Below, piece by piece: positions 17,207 through 24,902 of a stretch of 64,000 nucleotides of DNA; within the stretch, counting starts at the first letter, position 1; each line of letters starts with the position of its first letter. The stretch spans positions 124,001 to 188,000 of the forward strand of contig NZ_LQGY01000028.1 of the NCBI RefSeq assembly GCF_001620055.1, written 5' to 3'. The position numbers and the translations under genes are program-made. The notes under the pieces were generated by a model, which was not told where the DNA came from, searched no databases, and worked only from the letters and a program-made list of their open reading frames with translations. Source of the DNA: Agromyces sp. NDB4Y10. Its GTDB lineage: Bacteria; Actinomycetota; Actinomycetes; Actinomycetales; Microbacteriaceae.

Positions 17207-19198
17207 ATGACCGACGCGACGAAGCCCTCCGGCATCATCCTCGACGAGCTCGACCCGCGGGTCCGCCCGCAGGACGACCTGTTCCGCCACGTCAACGGCA
17301 AGTGGATCGAGCGGACCGAGATCCCCGCCGACAAGGCGCGCTACGGCAGCTTCATCGTCCTGTACGAGGAGGCCGAGCGGGCCGTCCGCGAGATCATCGA
17401 GGAGGCGCAGCAGGCCGAGCCGGGCACCGAGGCGCGCAAGGTCGGCGACCTGTACGCGTCGTTCATGAACGAGGAGCACGTCGAGCTGCTGGGGGCCACC
17501 CCCATCGCCGCGCAGCTCGTCGAGGCGTCGCTGCCGGGCACGATCGACGAGCTGCTCGAGACGGTCGGCCGGCTCGAGCGCCAGGGGATCTCCGGGTTCG
17601 CGCAGCTGTTCGTCGACAACGACCCGGGCGACCCCGAGCGGTACCTCGTGTTCGTCGAGCAGGGCGGCATCGGCCTGCCCGACGAGAGCTACTTCCGCGA
17701 GGAGCGCTTCGCCGACATCCGCGACAAGTACCGCGCGCACCTCGAGCGCATGTTCGACCTCGCGAAGCTCGACGACGTCGCCGCGCGGGCCAAGCGCGTC
17801 TTCGACCTCGAGACCGAGATCGCGGCCACCCACTGGACCAACGTGGAGTCCCGCGACTCGCAGAAGACGTACAACCTGATGCCGTGGTCGGACGTCGCGG
17901 CCGCGGCATCCGTCGACCTCGACCGCTGGCGCGACGCGATGGGCGTGCCCGCGCGCGCGTTCGACGAGCTCGTCGTGCGCCAGCCGAGCTTCGTCGAGGG
18001 CGTCGGGCGGCTGCTCACCGACGACCGCCTGCCCGCGTGGCGGGACTGGCTCGCCTGGCAGGTCATCCGCTCGAGCGCCGCGTACCTCTCCAAGGACTTC
18101 GTCGACGCGAACTTCGACTTCTACGGCCGCACGCTCACGGGCACGCCGCAGCTGCGCGAGCGGTGGAAGCGCGCCGTCTCGTTCGTCGAGGGCGCCATGG
18201 GCGAGGCCGTCGGCCGCATCTACGTCGAGCGGCACTTCCCGCCCGCCGCCAAGGAGGCGATGGACGAGCTCGTCGCGAACCTCGTCGAGGCCTACCGGCA
18301 GTCGATCACCGGCCTCGACTGGATGGGCGAGGAGACCCGCGCGAAGGCGCTCGACAAGCTCGAGAAGTTCACGCCGAAGATCGGCTACCCGGTGAAGTGG
18401 CGCGACTACTCCACGCTCGAGGTCGACGCCGCCGACCTCGTCGCGAACGTGCGGGCGACGGCCGAGTTCGAGTTCCAGCGCCAGCTCGGCAAGATCGGCA
18501 ACCCGATCGACCGCGACGAGTGGTTCATGACGCCGCAGACGATCAACGCCTACTACAACCCCGGCTTCAACGAGATCGTGTTCCCCGCGGCGATCCTGCA
18601 GTTCCCGTTCTTCGACGCCGAGCGGGATGCCGCGGCGAACTACGGCGCGATCGGCGCCGTGATCGGACACGAGATCGGCCACGGCTTCGACGACCAGGGG
18701 TCGCGCTTCGACGGCGACGGGCGCCTCATCGACTGGTGGACCGAGGCCGACCGGGCCGCCTTCGAGGAGCGCACGAAGGCGCTCATCGACCAGTACGACG
18801 TGCTCGTCCCCGCCCAGCTCGATGGCGGGTCCGTCGAGGGCGAGGGCGGCACCCCGCACCACGTGAGCGGCGCGCTCACCATCGGCGAGAACATCGGCGA
18901 CCTCGGCGGGCTGGCGATCGCCTGGAAGGCCTACGAGCTCTCGCTCGGCGGCGCCGAGCCGCCCGTGATCGACGGCATGACCGGGGCGCAGCGCTTCTTC
19001 CTCTCGTGGGCGCAGGCGTGGCAGATGAAGGCCCGCGACGAGGAGGTCATCCGCCTCCTCGCCATCGATCCCCACTCGCCGAACGAGTTCCGGTGCAATC
19101 AGATCGTGCGCAACATCGACGAGTTCTACACTGGCTTCGAGGTCGCACCCGATGACGCGCTCTGGCTCGACCCGGCCGAGCGCGTCCGCATCTGGTAA
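17207..19198 (+). CDS. pepO: M13-family zinc metallopeptidase (PepO/neprilysin-like)
   Basis: A 663-residue M13 peptidase. The zinc motif HEIGH spans H488-H492, the third ligand is E561 in GENIGDLGG (with D565), and the substrate-binding NAYYNP motif (INAYYNPGFNEIVFPAAIL) and the C-terminal CNQIVRNIDEFY are present. The N-terminal domain starts DLFRHVNGKWIERTEIPADK. There is no signal peptide or membrane anchor, so it is probably cytosolic and degrades small peptides, as in other actinobacterial PepO proteins. An upstream in-frame ATG at 16739 lies inside trkA and is discarded. Confidence 0.95.
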   Translation: MTDATKPSGIILDELDPRVRPQDDLFRHVNGKWIERTEIPADKARYGSFIVLYEEAERAVREIIEEAQQAEPGTEARKVGDLYASFMNEEHVELLGATPIAAQLVEASLPGTIDELLETVGRLERQGISGFAQLFVDNDPGDPERYLVFVEQGGIGLPDESYFREERFADIRDKYRAHLERMFDLAKLDDVAARAKRVFDLETEIAATHWTNVESRDSQKTYNLMPWSDVAAAASVDLDRWRDAMGVPARAFDELVVRQPSFVEGVGRLLTDDRLPAWRDWLAWQVIRSSAAYLSKDFVDANFDFYGRTLTGTPQLRERWKRAVSFVEGAMGEAVGRIYVERHFPPAAKEAMDELVANLVEAYRQSITGLDWMGEETRAKALDKLEKFTPKIGYPVKWRDYSTLEVDAADLVANVRATAEFEFQRQLGKIGNPIDRDEWFMTPQTINAYYNPGFNEIVFPAAILQFPFFDAERDAAANYGAIGAVIGHEIGHGFDDQGSRFDGDGRLIDWWTEADRAAFEERTKALIDQYDVLVPAQLDGGSVEGEGGTPHHVSGALTIGENIGDLGGLAIAWKAYELSLGGAEPPVIDGMTGAQRFFLSWAQAWQMKARDEEVIRLLAIDPHSPNEFRCNQIVRNIDEFYTGFEVAPDDALWLDPAERVRIW

Positions 19199-19292
19199 CC
19201 CCTCCATCCACCCCCGTCCGATCCCGTCGAGCGCACCGCGATGCCGCGGTGGGGGAGCGCCCGGCCCGCACAGGAAGTCGTCAGCCACCGTG

Positions 19293-20198
19293 GTGACCTC
19301 GTCGCAGGGTTCCGAACGCCGTGCTCGGCACGCGAGCTTCCGACGCGGTCGTCACCGCACCGACGAGCACGCCGAGGACTTCACGCGCGGCTTCGACGCG
19401 CTCGGCGAGCTGGCGCTCGCGGGCGTGCAGGTGTCGGCGCGCGCGACCGACCTCGCCACGGGCCGCGTGCTGTTCTCGGTCGACGACCACGTCGTCATGC
19501 CCACGGCGTCGATCGGCAAGGTGCTGCTCCTCGTCGAGGTCGCCACGCGTCTGGCCACGACGGGTCATGAGGCGTTCACCGTGCTCGACCGCGACCCGCG
19601 CGACGCGGTCGGCGACTCGGGCATCTGGCAGCACCTGCAGACGCCGTCGCTGCCCATGGCCGACCTCGCCGCGCTCGTCGGCGCGACGAGCGACAACCTC
19701 GCGACGAACGTGCTCATCCGCCACATCGGCCTCGAGTCGGTCCGCGCCCGCACCGAGGCGCTCGGCCTGACCCGGACCGCGCTGCTCGACCTGGTGCGCG
19801 ACCACCGCGGTCCCGACGACGCGCCGCAGCTCTCGATCGGCTCGGCCAAGGAACTCACGTGGCTCTTCGCCGCCCTCGCGCGCGGCGAGATCGTGAGCCC
19901 CGAGGTGTCGCAGCGGGTCGTGGGGTGGCTCTCGCTGAACGCCGACCTGTCGATGGTCGCCTCGGCGTTCGGCCTCGACCCGCTCGCGCACCGCATGCCC
20001 GACCACGGGCTGCTGCTCATGAACAAGACCGGCACCGACGGCGGCGTGCGCAGCGAGGTCGGCGTCCTCCGCGGGCCGCGGGCGAGCGTCGCCTACGCGG
20101 TCTCGATGTACTACGCCGACACGCAGCTGGCCACGCGGCTGGCGGTGCTCGACGGCATGCGGCAGGTCGGCGCCGACCTGCTCGAGTACGTGCACTGA
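19293..20198 (+). CDS. Class A beta-lactamase-fold serine hydrolase
   Basis: About 301 residues with all class A signatures: S73-I-G-K76 (SxxK), S133-D-N135 (SDN) and K245-T-G247 (KTG). The Glu of an omega-loop ExxLN motif is not evident, so true beta-lactam hydrolysis is uncertain; many such proteins in environmental actinomycetes are DD-peptidase-like or of unknown role. No signal peptide is visible. The start is the weakest point: I give GTG 19293 (an adjacent GTG is at 19290); neither has a good RBS. It is followed by a 15-bp hairpin built on GGATGCCGC. Confidence 0.75.
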   Translation: MTSSQGSERRARHASFRRGRHRTDEHAEDFTRGFDALGELALAGVQVSARATDLATGRVLFSVDDHVVMPTASIGKVLLLVEVATRLATTGHEAFTVLDRDPRDAVGDSGIWQHLQTPSLPMADLAALVGATSDNLATNVLIRHIGLESVRARTEALGLTRTALLDLVRDHRGPDDAPQLSIGSAKELTWLFAALARGEIVSPEVSQRVVGWLSLNADLSMVASAFGLDPLAHRMPDHGLLLMNKTGTDGGVRSEVGVLRGPRASVAYAVSMYYADTQLATRLAVLDGMRQVGADLLEYVH

Positions 20199-20237
20199 CC
20201 CGTGGTCACGACCGGGCGACCGGGGCGACGCGAACGA

Positions 20238-20279
20238 GGGGCGGATGCCGCGGCGCACTCGCCACGCGGCATCCGCCCC
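20238..20279. terminator. Bidirectional terminator built on GCGGATGCCGCG
   Basis: Arms 20238-20252 (GGGGCGGATGCCGCG) and 20265-20279 are perfect 15-bp complements with a 12-base loop, between the convergent serine hydrolase and ABC permease genes. Confidence 0.8.
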
Positions 20280-20297
20280 GCCCCTGCACCGGGTCGA

Positions 20298-21215
20298 TCA
20301 GCCCTTCTCGGCACCTGCCGTCGTGTTCATGATGCGGCGCTGGAAGATGAAGAACAGCACCGCGACCGGGATGGTCATGAGCACGGCCGCCGCGAGCTGC
20401 AGCGGGAACTGGTTGCCCGAACCGAGCTGCCCCGACACGAGCGACGCCACACCGGTCGTGAGGGTGTTCAGTTCGGGGCTCTGCCGCGACACGATGAAGT
20501 GCCCGAGCTCGTTCCACGAGCCCTGGAAGCTCAGGATGATGAGCGTGACCAGCGCGGGCCGGGCCATCGGCAGGACGACCGACCAGAACGTGCGGAACTG
20601 GCCCGCGCCGTCGATGCGCGCCGCCTCCTCGATCGACACGGGGATCGAGTCGAAGAACTGCTTCATGATGAACACCCCGGCCGCCGTCGACAGCAGCGGG
20701 ATGATCATGCCCGCGTACGTGTCGTACAGGCCCACCTGCTGCAGGATCAGGAACCGCGGGATGAGCAGCACCACACCCGGCACCGCGAGCACGCCGATGA
20801 AGAACACGAAGACCATCGAGCGGCCCCGGAACTTCAGGCGCGAGAGCGCGTAGCCGGCGAGCGAGTCGAAGAAGACGCGCCCCAGGGTGACGACCACGGC
20901 GACCAGCACCGAGTTGCCGAACCAGAGGGTGAACGGCACGCCGGTGAACAGGCGCTCGTACGCCGCGAACGTGACCGTCTCGGGCACGAGCGACAGCGGG
21001 TTCTGCGTGGCATCCGCGTCGGTCTTGAACGAGGCCGCGATCGAGAGGATGAACGGGTAGATGTAGATGAGCGCCAGGCCGATGAGGATCAGGTAGCTCG
21101 TCCACAGCCCCGCGCGCGCCTTCGGCGAGATCCGCCGGCGGCGGGTGGGGCGAGCGGATGCCGCGTCGCGGCCGCCGTCGCCCGTGACCACGGATCGCGT
21201 GCTGAGGTCGGTCAT
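20298..21215 (-). CDS. Carbohydrate ABC transporter permease (MalG-like)
   Basis: A 305-residue permease with six hydrophobic segments. The EAA loop that docks to the ATPase is SIEEAARIDGAGQFRTFWSVVLP, and the C-terminus FFIFQRRIMNTTAGAEKG is typical of MalG-type subunits. Its ATG overlaps the stop of the partner permease (ATGA), indicating translational coupling. No ATPase gene is encoded nearby; such importers in actinomycetes commonly share one MsiK-like ATPase encoded elsewhere. The first 35 residues are low complexity. Confidence 0.92.
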   Translation of the reverse strand: MTDLSTRSVVTGDGGRDAASARPTRRRRISPKARAGLWTSYLILIGLALIYIYPFILSIAASFKTDADATQNPLSLVPETVTFAAYERLFTGVPFTLWFGNSVLVAVVVTLGRVFFDSLAGYALSRLKFRGRSMVFVFFIGVLAVPGVVLLIPRFLILQQVGLYDTYAGMIIPLLSTAAGVFIMKQFFDSIPVSIEEAARIDGAGQFRTFWSVVLPMARPALVTLIILSFQGSWNELGHFIVSRQSPELNTLTTGVASLVSGQLGSGNQFPLQLAAAVLMTIPVAVLFFIFQRRIMNTTAGAEKG

Positions 21216-22432
21216 GATCGGCTCCCGTCTCGCGGACCGGCATCGCCGTCCTCGCGTGCGTCGGCCCCCGTGAGGAGCGCGCGGTCGGCCGGGTCGGCGC
21301 CGACGGCCGCCGAGGCGGCGTCGGGCTCGTGCCGGCGGGGGTCCGCCGCGCCGCCGCGTCCTGCGCGACGGCCGCCGCGGCCCATGCCCTTCGGGTCGCG
21401 CTCACGCAGCACCCAGCGCTGGAACAGCGTGAGCAGGATGATGAACACGAACAGGATGAAGGCGATCGCCGCGCCCTGACCCCACTTGAGGTCGTCGAAC
21501 GAGGTCTGGTAGGCGAGGAAGGCCGGGGTGGTGATCGTACCTCCGGCCGTCGATCCACCGAGCACGTAGATCTGGTCGAAGACCTGCCACGAGCCGATGA
21601 GGCCGAGCGTCAGCACGGTGAACAACGTCGGGCGCAGCATCGGCAGCGTCACCGAGAAGAACGTGCGGACCGGTCCGGCGCCGTCCATGCGGGCGGCCTC
21701 GTCGACCTCCGCGCCGATGTTCTGCAGTCCGGCGAGGAACAGCAGCATGAAGGTGCCCGAGGTCGTGAAGATCGCCAGGATGATCAGCGAGCTCATCGCG
21801 ACCGACGGGCCGGCGAGCCACTCCCACCAGGTGACCCCGAGCGGGCCGGACTCGGCCAGCGCCGCGGGGGCGCTCGTCACGCCGACGGCGGCGAGGATGT
21901 TGTGGAAGACGCCGCTCGGGTCGTTGAACCAGTTCGGGCCGTTGATGCCGAAGAACCCGAGCACGGCGTTGACCGCGCCCGACGCGGTGAACAGGAACTG
22001 GAAGACGACCACGATCGCGACGGTCGAGGTGACCGATGGGAAGTAGAAGGCGGTGCGGAAGAAGCCGCGCCCGCGCAGCACCGCGCGGTTGACCTGCACG
22101 GCGAGCAGCAGCGCGACGATGGTCTGCAGGGGCACGACGAAGACGACGTACCAGAGGTTGTTGCGCACGGCCCGACCGAAGTTGCGCTGGTCGAGACCCG
22201 TGTCGGTCGTGATCGCCGCGTAGTTGTCGAGCCCGACGAAGTTCACGTTCGGGTTCAACGGCGATCGGAAGCCGTTCCAGTCGCTGAAGCTCACCCAGAG
22301 CGCCAGCAGGATCGGGATCGCGAGGAACACCCCCACGATGGCGACGGCGGGCGTGACGAAGAGCCAGCCCGCGCGGGCCTCGCCGCGGCGGATGCCACCG
22401 CCGCGACGAGACCCGGACGCGGTGCCGGTCAT
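21212..22432 (-). CDS. Carbohydrate ABC transporter permease (MalF-like)
   Basis: A 406-residue permease with about six transmembrane segments and the EAA loop EVDEAARMDGAGPVRTFFSVTLP. The N-terminal AGWLFVTPAVAIVGVFLAIPI is characteristic of MalF-type subunits. The last ~55 residues (after RWVLRERDPKGMG) are an unusual Gly/Arg/Ala/Asp-rich cytoplasmic tail not normally found in the family. The ATG sits 2 bases after the binding-protein stop codon; the longer open frame upstream overlaps that gene and is rejected. Confidence 0.9.
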   Translation of the reverse strand: MTGTASGSRRGGGIRRGEARAGWLFVTPAVAIVGVFLAIPILLALWVSFSDWNGFRSPLNPNVNFVGLDNYAAITTDTGLDQRNFGRAVRNNLWYVVFVVPLQTIVALLLAVQVNRAVLRGRGFFRTAFYFPSVTSTVAIVVVFQFLFTASGAVNAVLGFFGINGPNWFNDPSGVFHNILAAVGVTSAPAALAESGPLGVTWWEWLAGPSVAMSSLIILAIFTTSGTFMLLFLAGLQNIGAEVDEAARMDGAGPVRTFFSVTLPMLRPTLFTVLTLGLIGSWQVFDQIYVLGGSTAGGTITTPAFLAYQTSFDDLKWGQGAAIAFILFVFIILLTLFQRWVLRERDPKGMGRGGRRAGRGGAADPRRHEPDAASAAVGADPADRALLTGADAREDGDAGPRDGSRS

Positions 22433-22434
22433 GA

Positions 22435-23661
22435 TCAGCCGTTCGCCTTGTCGGCTGCGGCCTGCAGGTTCTCCTGGAACGGCCCGAGCACGGCGGCCGG
22501 GTCGGCGAGCCCCTGCGTCTCGAGCGAGGCGTTGAACTCGGTCACGGCCGTCGCCGCGCCGGCGAAGGCGACCGGGCTCTGCGCGTACTCGACTCCGGCG
22601 ACGAACGCGGCGTTCTCGGGGAACTGCTCCGCGTAGGCCGACGAGCCGGACTCGGTCGACGGGATGACGCCGAACGCCTCCGCGAACGCGAGCTGCTGCT
22701 CGTCGCTCGTGAAGTACTCCACCAGGTCGATCGCCGCGTCGCGCGTGTCGGACTCGGCCGGGATGCCCCAGCAGTTGCTGAACGCGAACGTCGACGGGCC
22801 GCCCGGGCCCTCCGGGAGCTCGACGCTGATGAACTCGCGGTCGGGGTAGTCGTTGGCCATCGCGCCGTTGATCCACGGACCCTCGATGGTCATGGCGCCG
22901 CGACCCAGGCCGAACGCCTCGCCGGCCCAGCCGGCCTCGACGTCCTGCGGGTAGGCGAGGTTGCCCGCCTCCACGAGGCCCTGCAGGTACTCGAGCGCCT
23001 CGGCGTTCTCGGGCGAGTCGGCGGTGACCTCGTCGGCGTCGCCGACGCCGCCGCCGGCCTGACCCATGAACACGCCGATGCGGGCGTACTCGCGGCCGAG
23101 CACGAGGCCGGTCGTGTCATCCGTCGTCAGCTGCGCCGCGACCTGCGCGAGGCCGTCCCAGTCGGTGGGCACGTCGGCGTCGGTGAGGCCGGCGGCCTCC
23201 CATGCGGCGGTGTCGATCTGCAGCGCGAGCGTCGAGAAGTCCTTGGGCGCGCAGTAGAACTGGTCGTCGTACGTGAACTGCTCGCGCAGCGCGGGCAGGA
23301 ACTCGTCCGCGTTCGCCAGGTCGTCCGCGTACGGCTCGAGGAAGCCCTGGCCCGCGTAGGTCTGGAACTGGTCCCACGGCATGTAGAACAGGTCGGGCGG
23401 GTTGTTGCCCGAGAAGCCCTGGCCGAGCTGCTGCACGAGGTCGTTCGCGGCGATGACCTCGACGGTGTTGCCGGTCTCCTCGGCCCACGCCTCGGCGGCC
23501 TGCGTCACCGCGTCGGTCTCGGCCTGGCCGGACGAGCCGATCAGGATGCTGAGGTCTTGTCCGCTCGTCTCGCCGCCGTCGTTCCCGCCCGGGGAGCAGG
23601 CGGCTAGGGTGATGACGAGTCCCGTCGCCACTGCGACGGCGCTCCATTGTGATGTCCTCAC
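22435..23661 (-). CDS. Carbohydrate ABC transporter substrate-binding lipoprotein
   Basis: A 408-residue family 1 solute-binding protein. It has a short signal with lipobox LAAC (C22), then the typical core: EVIAANDLVQQLGQGFSGNNPPDLFYMPWDQF, VPTDWDGLAQVAAQL, GAMTIEGPWINGA and FAFSNCWGIPAESDTRDAAIDLVEYFTSDEQQ. The sugar cannot be named with confidence; the neighbouring debranching-type glucosidase suggests alpha-glucosides such as maltodextrins or trehalose. The GTG start has AGAAGGGA upstream. It lies directly after the LacI gene, so repressor and importer form one operon. Confidence 0.92.
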   Translation of the reverse strand: MRTSQWSAVAVATGLVITLAACSPGGNDGGETSGQDLSILIGSSGQAETDAVTQAAEAWAEETGNTVEVIAANDLVQQLGQGFSGNNPPDLFYMPWDQFQTYAGQGFLEPYADDLANADEFLPALREQFTYDDQFYCAPKDFSTLALQIDTAAWEAAGLTDADVPTDWDGLAQVAAQLTTDDTTGLVLGREYARIGVFMGQAGGGVGDADEVTADSPENAEALEYLQGLVEAGNLAYPQDVEAGWAGEAFGLGRGAMTIEGPWINGAMANDYPDREFISVELPEGPGGPSTFAFSNCWGIPAESDTRDAAIDLVEYFTSDEQQLAFAEAFGVIPSTESGSSAYAEQFPENAAFVAGVEYAQSPVAFAGAATAVTEFNASLETQGLADPAAVLGPFQENLQAAADKANG

Positions 23662-23689
23662 GATGTATCCCTTCTGGTGATTGCCGGCC

Positions 23690-24745
23690 TCAGGTGCCGG
23701 GGATCGCGTCGAGCGCCAGGTGTCCAGGCCGTCGCTCGACGAGTCGGGGCGCGAGGAGCCGATCGGTCGGCTCCTCGTCGCTGCTCGGATTGGGGCGCAC
23801 GTCGTCGCCCGCCGGCCCGAACAGCAGGTCGAGTGCCGCGGCGACGACGTCGTCGAGGGGCTGCTCGATGCTCGAGAGCCCGACGGCCGCGGCCACGGGG
23901 GTGTCGTCGAAGCCGACGACGGGAAGCGCCGGGCGCCCGGCGGTGCGGGCGGCGATCATCGCGCCGAGGGCGAGGGAGTCGCTCGCGCAGACGATCGCGT
24001 CGGGCGGCTCGGGCAGGGCGAGCAGTTCGGCGGCGGCGCGGGAGCCCTCGGTGACGCCGTCCTCGACGTGCCGGGCGAGCGCCGCCCGCGCGTCGGCGTC
24101 GACGCCGCACTCGGCCTCCCAGCCGGCGCGGCGCTCGTCGCCCGTGCCGGAGCCGTGCGGCCAGCCGATCCATCCGACGCGCCGCGCGCCCTGCTCGCGC
24201 AGGTGCCGGACGGCCCCGGCGACGCCGGCGCGACCGTCGACGTCGACCCAGCGGTGCCGCACGGCGCTGGTCTCGGGGTCCCACGGGCGACCGAACGCGA
24301 CGAACGGGACGCCCTGCTCGGTGAGGGCGCGGATGCGCTCGTCGCCGTGGGTGGTCGCGGTGAGCACGAACGCGTCGACGTCGGATCCCTCGCGGAGGCG
24401 TCGGATGCGGGCGAGCTCGTCGTCGGGGTCGGCGGCCGAGAAGACCATGACGCGCAGTCCCCGGGCGTCGGCGTGCTCGGTGAGCTTGTGGAGGAACCGA
24501 TCGAGCACGGCGCCGGAGATGCCGTCGCGCCACGGGTCGATGCGGACCCCGATGGTGGCGGACTTGCGCGTGCGCAGCCGCCGGGCGGAGGCGTGGGGCC
24601 GGTAGCCGAGGCGCGAGATGGCCTCGAGCACGCGCTGACGCGTCGCCTCGCGGACGATCTCGGGGCTGTTCAGCACGTTCGACACCGTCTGCCGGGAGAC
24701 CCCTGCGGCCTGGGCGACGTCGTCGACCGTCGGCATCCTCGACAC
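23690..24745 (-). CDS. LacI-family regulator of the sugar ABC operon
   Basis: A 351-residue LacI-type repressor. HTH: TVDDVAQAAGVSRQTVSNVLNSPEIV near the N-terminus, hinge RPHASARRLRTRKSATIGV, then the effector domain (PFVAFGRPWD, HRWVDVDGRAGVAGAVRHL, DAIVCASDSLALGAM, PVVGFDDTPVAAAVGLSSIEQPLDDV). GTG 24745 is chosen because AAGGAGG lies 5 bases upstream; ATG 24736 is an alternative. It is the first gene of the importer operon and is divergent from the glucosidase gene. The 18-bp palindrome at 24802 is its likely operator. Confidence 0.92.
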   Translation of the reverse strand: MSRMPTVDDVAQAAGVSRQTVSNVLNSPEIVREATRQRVLEAISRLGYRPHASARRLRTRKSATIGVRIDPWRDGISGAVLDRFLHKLTEHADARGLRVMVFSAADPDDELARIRRLREGSDVDAFVLTATTHGDERIRALTEQGVPFVAFGRPWDPETSAVRHRWVDVDGRAGVAGAVRHLREQGARRVGWIGWPHGSGTGDERRAGWEAECGVDADARAALARHVEDGVTEGSRAAAELLALPEPPDAIVCASDSLALGAMIAARTAGRPALPVVGFDDTPVAAAVGLSSIEQPLDDVVAAALDLLFGPAGDDVRPNPSSDEEPTDRLLAPRLVERRPGHLALDAIPGT

Positions 24746-24801
24746 GTCGCCTCCTTCGGCTGTGCGCGGGTCGTCTTCGGTGACGATCTTCGGAATCCGC
24801 C

Positions 24802-24819
24802 GATTTGATCGATCAAATC
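24802..24819. promoter_or_regulatory. LacI-type operator between importer operon and glucosidase gene
   Basis: GATTTGATCGATCAAATC is a perfect 18-bp palindrome with a central CG, 57 bases from the LacI start and 84 bases from the glucosidase start. It could repress both divergent transcripts. It is strongly AT-rich against the background. Confidence 0.78.
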
Positions 24820-24824
24820 TTTGC

Positions 24825-24830
24825 TAATGT
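24825..24830 (+). promoter_or_regulatory. Possible -10 box of the glucosidase gene
   Basis: TGC-TAATGT resembles an extended -10 and lies five bases after the LacI-type palindrome, which would then cover the -35 region. Confidence 0.4.
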
Positions 24831-24902
24831 TGCCCACATCCGACAGCGGTGTCAAGCCATCAGGCGGTCACCGTTCCATTACGAACCGGAAGCGAGCACC
24901 AC

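Noticed and set aside
24849-24902. Upstream GTG as the start of the glucosidase
   Set aside because: In frame but without RBS or -10 spacing; GTG 24903 has GGAAG upstream and matches the usual N-terminus of the domain. Kept as an alternative.
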